Shown: positions 1-9,756, counted from the first letter of the stretch. The stretch is 64,000 nt of DNA from Megalonaias nervosa (GCA_016617855.1 JAECUM010003201.1:1-64000), one strand, 5' to 3'. Made by a program: numbers and translations. Notes: a model not told the origin generated them from the sequence alone.

Positions 1-408
1 GAAAATAAAATATGTATCCAATAAAGATTTGTTTACATACAAGTCATTTATACAGATGATAACATAGTAATACAAATTAGATATGATTCTGTTTAATGAA
101 TGACACAAAATAGACATATATACATAAAACAACATAGCACTTCTAACACGTGAAAGTGCATCTCCAATGAAATACGATTACTCTCCCCCCGATGTTGTAT
201 TCCTGCAAGATCAAACTCGACCTCAATAATATTTGAATTTTGGTTTTCATTTTGTTTAATAAAAGTAAGGGGATTGTGATCACTAAATACAATTAATATT
301 CACTTGAAAATGTTGTAAAGCTAGTATTAGTTTTAGGACAATTACTTTGGTGCTTGCTATTTTTTTAAGATCAACACCTTCAAGGTTTTCTTGATTCAAT
401 ACAAACCG
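1..408. other. No gene seen
   Basis: AT-rich sequence without a convincing reading frame, RNA gene or repeat. It precedes the SINE that starts at about 409. Confidence 0.6.
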
Positions 409-729
409 CTTCGATGGCCTAGTGGTTAGAGCGTCCGCCTCGGACGCGGGAGGTCATGGGTTCGAACCCAGGCCGAGTCATATCAAAGACCTCTAAAAAT
501 GGTACTAACAGCTACCTCGCTAGGCGCTCAGCATTAAGAAGTTAGTGTTAGGACTGGTCGGCCTGGTGCCAGGATAATGTGAGTGGGTGGGACATCATGC
601 TACATGTCTGCGGCCTGATGCCCCAGAGCTATTTATCACTATAAACTGTTACACTGCAGACATCGTCGCGACATGACTGAAAAATTGTTAAAGCTACGTT
701 AAAAATCCAAATCACACACACACACACAC
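409..729 (+). mobile_element. tRNA-derived SINE, copy 1 (old)
   Basis: The head has an A-box-like TGGCCTAGTGG and a perfect B-box GGTTCGAACCC, i.e. an internal RNA polymerase III promoter. The anticodon loop lacks the U33 expected of a working tRNA, so this is a SINE head and not a tRNA gene. A ~240 bp body follows, ending in a (CA)n tail at about 714-730. A second copy with the same head, body and tail lies at 34123-34446. Flanks GATTCAATACAA and GAATCAATATAA look like a decayed target-site duplication, consistent with an old insertion. Confidence 0.85.
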
Positions 730-1092
730 TGAATCAATATAACACCAACCCCTACACCACCTGCGTCAACAGACTTTCTAAATGACTGACTGAAATTTGG
801 AGCTGAAAGAAATTAAATTATAAACAATCACACTATACAAATTAAAAATACATAAAAATATGAAACTACACTGGAAACATGCGAGTACCGGATATACGTA
901 GATCGACATTACTTCATAATGGAAAGTGATAGAAGCAATAATAATAGTTAACAACAGCAAAAAACTGGAGAAAAGTGGAGCCTGATGAATGATGTATTAG
1001 TTAATAAAAATAAATGGATCAAGTTTTTAATTAAGCATTATCCGTAGTATGGTGACATCTGCAATATCCAACACTTCTAAATTTGTACAATG

Positions 1093-1214
1093 TTACTGTC
1101 AGCCAACACTGCTCGTTTTGGACACTCATACTGTCCGTCAGCACCGCTCTCTTTGGATACTCCTACTATCAGTCAACACCCCTCTCTTTGGACACTCATA
1201 CTGTCAGTCAGTCT
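1093..1214. repeat. Short tandem repeat, ~35 bp unit
   Basis: About three and a half copies of a ~35 bp unit containing CTCTTTGGACACTC and ACTGTCAGTCA, differing by a few substitutions each. No coding potential seen. Confidence 0.7.
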
Positions 1215-2420
1215 AGGATTTGACTCGATATGTAACATTGTAATTGACTAGACAGACTTTCCAGTCTAGATTCCTTGGAGAGATTTGTATGGACTATCTG
1301 ATTCCATTACATGCGTATATATACAATCAACCAAGAGAATGTTTAAGCTAATGACGAATATACATTTATGGTGCTGTATATACTATTATTTATAATCTTT
1401 TCCGTGAGTTTCACTTTTGGCACGTCTCTGTACGATGCGATTGAACTTTGAATAGGTGTTTCAGATCAATATATTTTGGGTAGTTTCCCACTGAGTTAAG
1501 TGGGTTCTGTTGCGACGTGGAGTGTTGTAACATTAGTCATTCAGGAAGTATTGCGAAATGGATAGAGTAGGAAAATATTGCGATGTAGAGCCATAAGGAT
1601 AAAAGTTGATCAATAAGTTCATTCCTATTTCCCATGTTCTTGTTTTAATATCAGTCTCCAGAGGTTTTTAATGTTATGTTAGGAACAATTTTGAGAGGAA
1701 ATATTTCTTTGCATTATTCATTGGAATTACCATGTGTTCATTTTACCGTTTGGACTAAAATATTATTCATTGACTATTGTGAAATTATTCAAAGAAGTTC
1801 TGGACAATGTCATTGTGTTACCACAAGACTGTTGGCAGATACGAACATTTGAGGACCTGAAATTCATTCGGAAAACTCTATTCATTTAGACTTGCGTAAA
1901 ACCTTTTAGGACTATTTGGGTTTACTTCATTATGCTGTAATTTCCTCTTACATATTCACTTTAGACCTTAGAGAATCAAATTATTTGTTAAGTTTTACAA
2001 AACTTGTTAGTTCTGGTTCTCTTTTAATTTAATCAAAGACCATAAAGTGCATGGATGTATGGCGTTACAGAAGTAACTATTGACAAGTTAGAGAATTATA
2101 TTTGACTATGATTTTTGGTTCTTTTTTAATCAAGTTTATGAAACTAACTTCTCATGCCTATTAAGGTAAACCTGAGTCCGTATGTTAATAACTAAAGTGG
2201 TGCAAAGCAAAATAACAGATGCAAGAGACGAAATGATGCTGAGAACACTCGTGATCAGAACCGGATCAAACATGCAATCCAAAGATATTTACATTTAAAT
2301 GGACAAAACTTATTATCCATGATTTGAGATGAGATAATGGGCGGGGTGTATCTTTGCTGTTTAAGTCTGACTCTATTTTCACCTCGGTATGTATATTAAA
2401 TGGCAAATCGGAATTAAAAA
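1215..2420. other. Non-coding; possible reversed LTR-like remnant
   Basis: No supported gene. The stretch around 1975-2030 resembles the 3' end of the LTR-like repeat at 34639-35546 (AATTATTTGTTAAG, then ACAAAACTTGTTAG and a CTCTTTT tract). A distant, reversed member of that family may therefore occupy roughly 1250-2060. The match is short and weak. Confidence 0.3.
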
Positions 2421-3363
2421 AGTTACCTGTAGGCTCGTACAAAAGTAACAAGGAAAAGAGTGAAAGCCAAAAAGCTTTGTATATTTAAGCAGAATAATTT
2501 ATTTCCCTAGAAAACACTGTTAAAAGGTGAAAATAGGAAATAGGACTTACAATTTGTGAATATAATCCAAAAATTAATCCTAGAATTAAAAAATATAAGT
2601 CCTATCACTAATCAGTTCTAATTGAATCCAGGTTTGAATCTCGACGACGTTCCAAGATGGAGGATGATGACGTCAGATAAAGTATTTGTACGAAAAGTCA
2701 ACAGATCCTCGTTGAATCACAACTTATAATGTTCCAATTTAGAAATCCAGAATAAATTTCCAATAAATGTGTTTGTCCAAGAATTTTGATGACAAAAAAA
2801 GTATTTCCCAGGGTGAATAAATTATTTTAAATTTTAAAAAAATCAACCCAAACGGCAACAACTAAAGAATACCTCTGTACCCTAAAGGTATTTTCTTACG
2901 ACTGAAATAATCTATTAGAAAATGTCTGTTTTAACCCATGATTTTAGACCACATAATGGCTCACGAGACGGTGGTACGTGATCAGTAATTTGAACAACGC
3001 AGTAAAATATTTGCCAGATTGCACGTAAGCTAGAACAGCCCTATCTAAGAATCAAATTCTCACGCTAGAAATTAATTTAAAAATAAAGCTGTTTACACAT
3101 AACCAACACGTGGGCCGAACATGACCTTGATAATGACCAATCATTTTCGTTCAGTGTTTACGAACTTCCGAACCAAGGTGAGCTAAAAAATAATGATCAC
3201 GTAACCTTCTACGTTCTCGTCAGGTCAAAACAGAAGACTGAAGTTTCGAAACGAAGATCAATCCAGTGAATAAACTCATTACAATAAAATGTAATGAAAC
3301 ACAAATAATACAAAAATGAATTTAAAACTAACACACAAATAATTAAATTACATATTCGTAACA
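2421..3363 (-). mobile_element. LTR-like dispersed repeat, copy 1
   Basis: This ~943 bp block matches copies at 13419-14404 (same orientation) and 34639-35546 (opposite orientation). Its ends resemble TGTTACG...CGTAACA, typical of LTR termini; the first base here has changed. Read on the minus strand it has an inverted CCAAT box in the upstream half and a conserved AATAAA about 70 bp before its end, the order expected of U3 to R/U5. It is strongly diverged from copy 2, and its flanks (AAAAA, AAATC) give no target-site duplication. No gag-pol is attached. LTR identity is inferred from termini and signals only. Confidence 0.6.
2652..2675 (-). promoter_or_regulatory. YY1-like and CRE sites in LTR-like copy 1
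   Basis: CCAAGATGG (a YY1-like core) lies just before a perfect palindromic CRE, TGACGTCA (2668-2675). The pairing recurs in copy 2 at the same offset, about 248 bp from the repeat end. The CRE also recurs in copy 3. Confidence 0.5.
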
Positions 3364-3495
3364 AAATCTACCTGTTATACAGGATAAACGACGAGTTCGA
3401 TGCAAAAGGTAATACGTTCTTAGAATTTTGGCAATTTCTTTACCAATATACAAATAAAATTTAATTTTTCCACTTACCTTTTACGTTTCTGCCTA

Positions 3496-3756
3496 GAATA
3501 TTCCAGAACCATATGTACAGGAGGTAACAATTACAATTAATTGATTTCAGCAGTCTATGCGAGGCTTGTATATTGTTACACGTTATTGATGGACTTTTTC
3601 TGTGACAGCTTGTACTTCTAAATCCCCAACTGTTTTAGAAAATTACGTAATGGAAATTCCAAAGAATTGCGTAATCAAAATTCCAAAGAACATTCTAGAA
3701 AATTACGTAATGGAAATTTCAGGAAATTCCGTGTGGGTGTTATAACGCTATAAAAG
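3496..3756 (+). promoter_or_regulatory. Orphan stress-type promoter: heat-shock elements, bZIP sites, TATA box
   Basis: Two perfect three-unit heat-shock elements of the form GAAnnTTCnnGAA are present: GAATATTCCAGAA (3496-3508) and GAACATTCTAGAA (3688-3700). Between and beside them are three ~30 bp repeats carrying ATTACGTAAT or ATTGCGTAAT, C/EBP or PAR-bZIP type palindromes (from about 3638 to 3735). A TATAAAAG box follows at 3749-3756. Together these look like an inducible heat-shock promoter firing rightwards, but no coding frame follows. The next genes run on the opposite strand and converge with it. It may belong to a lost host gene or to the end of the virus-like element. Confidence 0.55.
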
Positions 3757-3940
3757 ACAACTAGATTTTGCTTTGTAGTCATTTCTGTGGATATATTTGC
3801 TGGAGTGCAGGGAAGTGAAACAATTTCTTAACTTAGTGTGGAGAGGTGATGGCTAATATTTTTACATTTCAAGGCAAATTGGTTTCTGGCTCAAGGTTGT
3901 CGTATTGTTTCTAAAGTTTATACCTCATTATCACCATATG
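3757..3940. other. Leader-like stretch without a gene
   Basis: Lies downstream of the TATAAAAG box. The only start-to-stop frame near it (from about 3849) is ~21 codons. It ends at the 3' end of the minus-strand membrane-protein gene. Confidence 0.4.
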
Positions 3941-4414
3941 CTATGATAATTTTTTTTCATATCTGCTAACTGTCACTGGTAGAATATCTGTTAACATACT
4001 CTCAATAACACGGAACTCGAGTATTAAATCGTCCATATCATATTTTACACCTTGCAAATAAGATCGTATCTGATCAAGTAATTTTTTATAAGTGATAAGT
4101 GCTATCTTACAAGCATTTTCTTTTGTTTCAAGTCTGAGTTCAATCGTTTTACACGTTGTTGAAAGAGAGACACCAAAACAAGATATTTTTAATAGAAACG
4201 GATTTAATGATACCCCACTTGAGATTATACCAGAGCTGGTCATTAGCAATAGAAAATATGATATTACTTGAAGTATTCTACTGTAGTACTTATAACATTG
4301 TTTTACACACCAAAGGTTTTTATGATAAAATTTATAATATTGCATTAGTGCGTCAACATCTTGTTTTGGAATTTCTTCTGAAATATGACTGAAATCGACA
4401 ATCTGTTTTTCCAT
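3941..4414 (-). CDS. Small two-helix membrane protein of Polinton-like element
   Basis: This open frame encodes 157 residues. Two hydrophobic stretches lie at about residues 48-70 and 72-90 (ILQVISYFLLLMTSSGIISS, then PFLLKISCFGVSL), separated by a short polar turn with an Asn-Pro. They are flanked by a charged N-terminal helix and a C-terminal helix with a YxxLLDQIRSYLxG-like segment. The layout resembles SLATT-type small membrane proteins, and I recall similar uncharacterised proteins in invertebrate Polinton-like elements. The molecular function is unknown. The start is supported by ATTGTATA immediately upstream of the ATG. It is the last gene of the minus-strand arm, 76 bp beyond its neighbour. 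The frame is intact, unlike most genes of the element. Confidence 0.6.
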   Translation of the reverse strand: MEKQIVDFSHISEEIPKQDVDALMQYYKFYHKNLWCVKQCYKYYSRILQVISYFLLLMTSSGIISSGVSLNPFLLKISCFGVSLSTTCKTIELRLETKENACKIALITYKKLLDQIRSYLQGVKYDMDDLILEFRVIESMLTDILPVTVSRYEKKLS

Positions 4415-4422
4415 TATACAAT
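4415..4422 (-). promoter_or_regulatory. ATTGTATA motif abutting a start codon
   Basis: On the minus strand ATTGTATA ends directly at the ATG of the membrane-protein gene. The same 8-mer precedes the genes starting at 5730 (5 nt spacer) and 7116 (6 nt spacer). A promoter or initiator role is inferred. Confidence 0.45.
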
Positions 4423-4490
4423 TTTTTATACAAAAACAAAAGTCCTAGTACCAACAATGGAATCAAGAAATTTATTATGTTTAGGATCAG

Positions 4491-5360
4491 CTAAAAAAAA
4501 TCTCTGTACTTGCCATACAGATCTGATGAAGTATCATCATATCGTTTATCTGTTAGTACCTCATTTTTCTTTAACCAAGTATATGAATCGAACGTGTCTA
4601 ATACTTCAAGCTCATACAAATTTTTTTCGTTCACCAAATTACTGTAATCGCTTTCTGTTTCATCAATATACCCTAATACCAAGCTTATTTGATCTAACGT
4701 GAAATTTTTGAGAACAAGATGTTGTCTGATAATTGCATATGCGACTACGAAATTTGCTAGCATTATTTTTTTAAGCTTGTCTAGTTCAATTGTAAAAAGA
4801 CCAATAGCAGAAGCTACTTTTAACATTACTTTTTCATATGGTTTTGTGAATATTTTCTTGATTTCATTGTAATAATTTCGTAATGACAATTGTCTAGAAT
4901 GCTTGATCGATGGAAATGGAATATCGTCTGCTTCACCTATGTCGTAATAAGAATCAGACTTTTCTATCAACCTTGTTTGTCTGAATTTATCAAAAAACCT
5001 TTCTTGCTCAATATCACTAAGATCACTAATTTCATCATCAAAATTTTTGAGTATCTTTAGAGACCTGTCAACAATAATCGGATTAAATTCTGGGTCTTTT
5101 TTACGTATCATTGGCAAAATTACGTTTGCGTACACTTTAATAATTAACTCCGTGTCTGGTGTCATAGTAACGATTTTAATTAGGGTTTCTTTGTCGTGGT
5201 AGTACATACCGAGATACATAAAAATGTTTCGTTTTGAAAAACTATTGTATAACTTCTTGTTTCTTCTTATTCTTATTATCTTAGATTCTGCTAGTTTGTC
5301 GAGATCATCATGTCTATTGTTTACTTGTTTTTATACATCTTCTCTTTCACCATAGCTCAT
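4491..5360 (-). pseudogene. Unrecognised gene of the minus-strand arm, nonsense codon near start
   Basis: From an ATG at 5360 the frame runs nine codons, meets a TAA at 5333-5331, then stays open to 4491 (an open stretch from an internal ATG at 5219 has 242 codons). Without the stop it would be about 289 residues. It is rich in charged residues, with an acidic middle segment, a hydrophobic helix near the centre and a Tyr-rich C-terminus. I recognise no domain. It lies 31 bp from the next gene upstream, as expected in a compact viral arm. The true start could also be the internal ATG, in which case the gene would be intact; the in-frame continuity up to 5360 favours the longer form. Confidence 0.5.
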
Positions 5361-5391
5361 TCTTTTATTAAGTTCGATTTTATTATCAAAT

Positions 5392-5730
5392 CTAAATTTC
5401 CAAAATCAAACTCGAGCAATATTTTTTAAACAGGATTTCAACTTGTTTATGTTCTTCTAGACAATCATCAGGATAACAATATCTACTTATAGCTTCAAAA
5501 TGTTCTATTGCTTCTTTTAGATGTGGTCCTTGCATATGCAAAACACGAACAAATTTTTGTTCTTCTTCTGACAATGGAGAGTTTATCATTGGAATTGAAA
5601 ACTTTTTTCTGGTATTTATTACACGTGCCGCTAGAGAATCGTCCCCAACATTTTTGGTGGAGTTAAAAATATTATCATAAAATTCTCTCGCGACATCTAT
5701 AAACCATTGTATTTGCATTTGTGTTGACAT
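5392..5730 (-). CDS. Unrecognised small protein, Polinton minus-strand arm
   Basis: 112 codons from the ATG at 5730. The open frame extends to 5796, but the 5730 start is preferred because an ATTGTATA motif lies 5 nt upstream and the extra N-terminus looks like untranslated AT-rich sequence. The product begins with a predicted helix (WFIDVAREFYDNIF) and has a C-terminal half with several Cys and His residues (a YCYPDDC segment, then a late Cys). No family is recognised. It sits between the fiber-like gene and the 290-codon gene, all on the same strand, so co-expression is likely. The frame is intact. Confidence 0.5.
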   Translation of the reverse strand: MSTQMQIQWFIDVAREFYDNIFNSTKNVGDDSLAARVINTRKKFSIPMINSPLSEEEQKFVRVLHMQGPHLKEAIEHFEAISRYCYPDDCLEEHKQVEILFKKYCSSLILEI

Positions 5731-5735
5731 TTTAT

Positions 5736-5743
5736 TATACAAT
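5736..5743 (-). promoter_or_regulatory. ATTGTATA motif upstream of the 5392-5730 gene
   Basis: Same 8-mer as before the genes starting at 4414 and 7116; 5 nt spacer to the ATG. Confidence 0.4.
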
Positions 5744-5839
5744 ATCAGATTAAATTTAATCATGACGATATAATCGTTACGTTCATACCTTATCATAGAG
5801 TGTGTATATCTGAAATGCTGTTAGTCCTGGAAACGGATG

Positions 5840-7068
5840 CTAAGCAGCAACAAAATAAAATAGAAAATACAAGTACTTGTTAACAGTTATTTCTGCCGGG
5901 ATTTTAAAATATTGTGTTGTTGTAATATACGTGTTATTTGTACTATACAATGTCGTCCAGTTGATTTCATCTTTTGATCCTTCGAACCACCAATTATAAA
6001 TTCGACCAACACTAGGATTTAATCGACCTCGCAAATGAAATTGCCAAACAGCAACTGCAGTGGGACATTTAATTTTGATCCAAAAATTTTCAACTTCTCC
6101 GTTTGTCGTCCACTCATGTCTATCAGAGAAAGCGTAATGAGGATAATTTTCAGGATAATACAATGATGCGCTTACCTCAAACCCAACTCGGTTGTCAGTT
6201 GCCTTAAAAAGTGTTGGAATATACCCAACATTGTTTTTAGTTAGTTTTAAACCACCAGATATACTATAAACATACGCTTTATTTGTCAGATCATTATGAT
6301 TAACTGGAACATATGTCGTAGTTATTTTACTATTTCTCATGTTTATATTGCCTGTCATTGCCCCACCGGATTGCCTCAAATACGGGGTCAGTGCTCCTTT
6401 TAACTGAGCATAACTAATAGCATCAGTATTATTAGCTGGTGGTGAGGTTGTTGGTAATACAGTTATTTTTGAGTTATTGCTCACCATCAGGTTACCTGTC
6501 ATTGTGTCGCCGGCTTTGTTAAGTTTATTATCGTCAACAGATTTTAGTTGCGCATAACTTACCGCTTGTATTAAATCTGTTGACGGATACACAGTTTCTA
6601 AACCTAACACTCGTCGACCTGACATGTTAATAATACCTGTAACTGTTTCACCGGTTTTATCAAGTTTGTTATTATCCACATACTTCAGCTGCAAATAACT
6701 TACCGCGCTGTTTAGATTTAAGTTTGCTAGTGGATATCCGGTCTCCAAATTTATTTATTTTTTCCTGACATATCTAAGTTACCGCTTAAAGTTCCTCCTG
6801 TCAATGATAGTTTATTATCATCGACGGATTTAAGTTGTGCATAACTAACAGCTTGTGTATTAGCAACATTTATTGGTGGATACGCCGTTTCTAACCCTAG
6901 TACTCGTTGATTTGACATAGACAAGCTTCCTGTCATTGTATCGCCAGCTTGTTTTAGGTAACCTGATAAATCAACATTACCGTTTGTTATTGTACTTACA
7001 GCCGACGAATCTCCTTATGTTGTTCCAAATTTTGTATAATAACTTATTATTTATTTATTGTCTGACAA
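5840..7068 (-). pseudogene. Fiber-like receptor-binding protein, broken
   Basis: The N-terminal two thirds carry at least four ~35-residue repeats with the core TMTGNL(D/M)MS, a VLGLET-x-YP stretch and AVSYAQLKS, ending in a DLTNKAYV signature. This is the repeat style of bacteriophage short tail fibers. The last ~130 residues (WTTNGEVENFWIKI, then RGRLNP, then NWWFEGSKDEINWTTLY) look like a galactose-binding, F5/8 C (discoidin)-like sandwich, suitable for receptor or glycan binding. By analogy with adenovirus, a trimeric fiber seated on the penton is likely. Breaks: two nonsense codons near the start (7053-7051, 7017-7015), a frame change near 6750-6765, and a TTG where the start is expected (7068-7066). 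It diverges from the ATPase gene. Confidence 0.65.
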
Positions 7069-7115
7069 TTTTGTTTTTATATGTAAATTATATACCATAA
7101 AATTGTATAACAACA
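7069..7115. promoter_or_regulatory. Divergent promoter region between the two gene arms
   Basis: A 47 bp AT-rich spacer separates the fiber-like and ATPase starts. It holds TATATAA on the minus side and ATTGTATA (7102-7109) 6 nt before the ATPase ATG on the plus side. It is the only divergent junction in the element. Confidence 0.5.
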
Positions 7116-7794
7116 ATGGCAAAATAGTCGATATTAAATTTTGACACAGAGCGGTTGGTGCAACATAAACACAGCAACGAACTTCTAGATTGTCATGATC
7201 TTATTGTTGGAAGAACTGGGTCGGGAAAAACAAACTTGCTGATGAATTTATTGTTGGGCGATTATTTTAACTACGATCGAGTTTACATTTACACCATTAA
7301 CCTACAACAAGATATGTACGAGTTACTCAGCGAATGTAATAACAAGCTTCGTGTTGATCTTGATGCTGGTGAAGATTTTTTTTATTATCAAACAACCAGA
7401 AGAACTTATTCCAGTTAATCAACTTGATTCCGATGAACATAAGATAGTTGTTTTTGATGATATTCCGCTAAACAAAACGGAGATGAATAAAATAAGATCA
7501 TATTTTTCACTGTCACGTAATAAAAAATGTAATTCTGTTTATTTAACCCAAGATTTTTATAATGTTGACAGATTTATTCGGCGAAATACTGGTTGTTTTA
7601 TATTATTTCCCGGACTGGACAACGTTGACGTTAGAAATATTGCAAACGAACAGTGCGGTGACGTAACCAAAGATAAATTTATCGACCTTTATCATCGGGC
7701 AACAAAAGATAAATGTAACTTTTTCTTATTCGACAAACTTACACGTCATCCAGCTAAGATGTTTCGATGTTGCATTGAAAATTATCTGCAGTAA
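7116..7794 (+). pseudogene. A32/FtsK-like genome-packaging ATPase, broken
   Basis: The P-loop GRTGSGKT (Walker A) lies about 30 codons in, and the Walker B-like KIVVFDDI lies at about 7445-7468. Later come a SLSRN-type stretch and a conserved TQDFYN region, the pattern of viral genome-packaging ATPases of the A32 family in Polintons and related viruses. The motor would pump DNA into the capsid. The coding length of ~226 codons is normal for the family. Breaks: TAG as codon 4 (7125-7127) and a frame change at the run of eight T residues at 7376-7383. It is followed after 12 bp by the next gene with its own TTGATATA motif. Confidence 0.8.
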
Positions 7795-7796
7795 GT

Positions 7797-7804
7797 TTGA
7801 TATA
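7797..7804 (+). promoter_or_regulatory. TTGATATA start-proximal motif
   Basis: Two bases separate this motif from the ATG at 7807. Identical motifs precede the starts at 9757, 11705 and 12777, all plus-strand genes of the element. A late-promoter or initiator role is inferred. Confidence 0.5.
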
Positions 7805-7806
7805 AT

Positions 7807-8217
7807 ATGGACAAAAGAGCAAAGTACAGAAAACATATAGAAGATCTGAAGAAACCTGCTCAGTCTCAGGCAGAATTTAAGCAAAAAGTACAGCAAGCCC
7901 GACGTGGACAAATAATTGCCACAGAAGCAACAGCTACAGCTCTTAAACCAGTTACTGAGGCGCTACTTGGAAAACAAACTGAAACTAAACCACTATCAGA
8001 AGAAGAACTTAAAATACTACCGGAAAAAGGTTTACTCGGACTAGTAAAAGAACAACAAGAAGCAGCTGATGAGAAAATTGTTGTCAGAGCTGAGGAAGAA
8101 AGAAAAAGATTGGCTGAGGCACTTGTAGCAAATGTTGCTGATCCTGCCACTAGACAAGCTGAACTAAATCGGCTGATCAATAATCCACTTGCATTTGAGA
8201 AAATATTATCAAGTTAA
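7807..8217 (+). CDS. Uncharacterised Ala/Glu/Lys-rich helical protein
   Basis: Intact frame of 136 residues, basic at the N-terminus and rich in Ala, Glu, Lys and Gln throughout, predicted almost wholly helical. Segments such as EKIVVRAEEERKRLAEAL suggest a coiled coil; the end (NRLINNPLAFEKILSS) is more hydrophobic. No hydrophobic membrane span and no Cys. It lies between the packaging ATPase and another unrecognised gene, in the structural arm, so a virion or assembly-scaffold role is a reasonable guess but not shown. Codon 1 is chosen because TTGATATA lies two bases upstream. Confidence 0.6.
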   Translation: MDKRAKYRKHIEDLKKPAQSQAEFKQKVQQARRGQIIATEATATALKPVTEALLGKQTETKPLSEEELKILPEKGLLGLVKEQQEAADEKIVVRAEEERKRLAEALVANVADPATRQAELNRLINNPLAFEKILSS

Positions 8218-8240
8218 GTACACACGCAATCAGGGGTGCT

Positions 8241-8910
8241 ATGGAAAGATTATCAGAAAAATTAGTGGATACTGAAAAAGACCAAGAAAAAATTGGTAAG
8301 TTAACAGTATGGTTTTTAGGTGTTGAAGAAAAAAGACGATTTTATAGAGAATGAGCAGGTAATAAAATAGCAGATGATGAATATCTTGTATAATTTTTAG
8401 AAGAAAATAATATAAAAGATATTGATAATTTAAATACTTGGTCAAAAGAAAAGTATGATAAATTTATTAATGATTTAAGTAAAATGATATTGGATAATAA
8501 TGAGTTGAAGACTGAATTAAGTAAAGCTGTGGAAGACGAACATATGATTCAACTCGTTGATAAATTAGGATGGGTACTATCGCTACTGTCTTTTACCGAA
8601 CAGCTGTTGATGTCGGAAACAGAGGTTTAGGTAAGGGGTGGAAATTTTACAGGAAATTTAAAATATTCGATGAAAATCGCATAAAGAACATACAAAAGAA
8701 GCTGTGGAAGCAAAAGCAAATGCAGAAGCTGCAGAAGAAAAAACTGGAACTGGAGTTAAAATATTTACATCAGTTACATAAATGATAGGCAGATTAATGC
8801 TATCAATATCGTCAAAAGAAGCTGGAAATGTTGGTGCTGAAATTGCCAATGAGATAATTGATATACTTGATCATTTGAGATCAGAAAATTTATTAACATC
8901 TGACGAATAA
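8241..8910 (+). pseudogene. Uncharacterised acidic helical protein, broken
   Basis: From the ATG at 8241 one frame runs with two nonsense codons (TGA 8352-8354, TAA 8391-8393) up to a TAG at 8628-8630. An Ala/Glu-rich segment in another frame (about 8690-8786) and a last segment ending at the TAA 8908-8910 look like continuations, giving a former product of ~220 residues. It is rich in Glu, Lys, Asn and Asp, lacks Cys, and has helical heptad-like segments. No family is recognised. Its place just before the minor capsid gene suggests a virion-associated protein. Confidence 0.45.
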
Positions 8911-8975
8911 GAAATTTTACACCGCGACTTAATCGCGGCGACTTAATTTTATAAAATAAAATATAATAAATAGAA

Positions 8976-9731
8976 ATGTCAGCAACATTATTACTCGACT
9001 CAAGTACGGCTGTTAAGATAGCGCAAAGTTTTCAGTAAATTATATTCCACCAATACAACTGGATCCTCAAAAACAGTATGAGATTGGGCTAATTTCCTGT
9101 ACGGCATGGCATTCTATGGCTAATGTAAAAACTGGAGTAAATGATGAATTTACATTTTATCTGCAAGCGCCTCCTGCGTCATCGGCAAGATTTAAAATTC
9201 CACAAGGAGCTTATAATGTCACTGATCTAAATAAAACAATAAAAGAGCTAATAACAAAAGTAAATGGAATGGTGTCGCTGACAGTTTTGAGCTGACAACG
9301 AATTATAATACTTTACGAGCTAGGATAACATTAAAAAACAATATGTTAATCGATTTTACATCAGCAGCAAGTATTGCGTCGTTGATAGGATTTTTTTTAC
9401 AAACAATATGGATCAATTACAGAACAAACTATAACGTATGACGGTGATCCGCCAGTAAATATAACCGACGCAAACACAATATTAATAAATTGCTCTATTG
9501 CAACTGGATCTTACTCACCCCGAGGAAGTAAAGGACAAACTATATAGTTTTTCACCAGACGTTCCACAAGGTTCACTCATGCAAATTAATCCACGGCAAG
9601 TTATTTATTATCCTCTAAACGATGAAAATCAGATACCAGAAATAAGTATGTAATTGACAGATCAATCTGTATGACAACTTGATTTGAATAATGAAGTTGT
9701 TACTTATTTTTTGCACCTACGAGCGCAATAA
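8976..9731 (+). pseudogene. Penton-like minor capsid protein (single jelly roll), heavily broken
   Basis: Pieces in three frames resemble the Polinton minor capsid protein: an early QLDPQKQYEIGLIS segment, a YNVTDLN segment, and a late VPQGSL, then YYPL, then LTDQS and HLRAQ pattern. In intact relatives this protein forms the five-fold vertices. Former length about 250 residues, normal for the family. Breaks: frame changes near 9030, between 9262 and 9280, at the run of eight T residues 9391-9398, and near 9540; nonsense codons at 9651-9653 and 9672-9674. It is the most damaged gene of the element. It precedes the small basic protein and the major capsid gene. Confidence 0.65.
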
Positions 9732-9746
9732 AATTGTACAACATAC

Positions 9747-9754
9747 TTGATATA
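9747..9754 (+). promoter_or_regulatory. TTGATATA start-proximal motif
   Basis: Two bases before the ATG at 9757. One of four identical motifs at gene starts of the plus-strand arm. Confidence 0.5.
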
Positions 9755-9756
9755 CC

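Noticed and set aside
409..480. tRNA gene at the left end
   Set aside because: The pol III boxes are good, but the anticodon loop lacks U33, the acceptor arms pair poorly, and the sequence continues into a body and tail shared with 34123-34446, so it is a SINE head.
7866..8180. 104-codon Ser-rich minus-strand ORF
   Set aside because: A shadow of the intact Ala/Glu-rich gene at 7807-8217, which has its own start motif.
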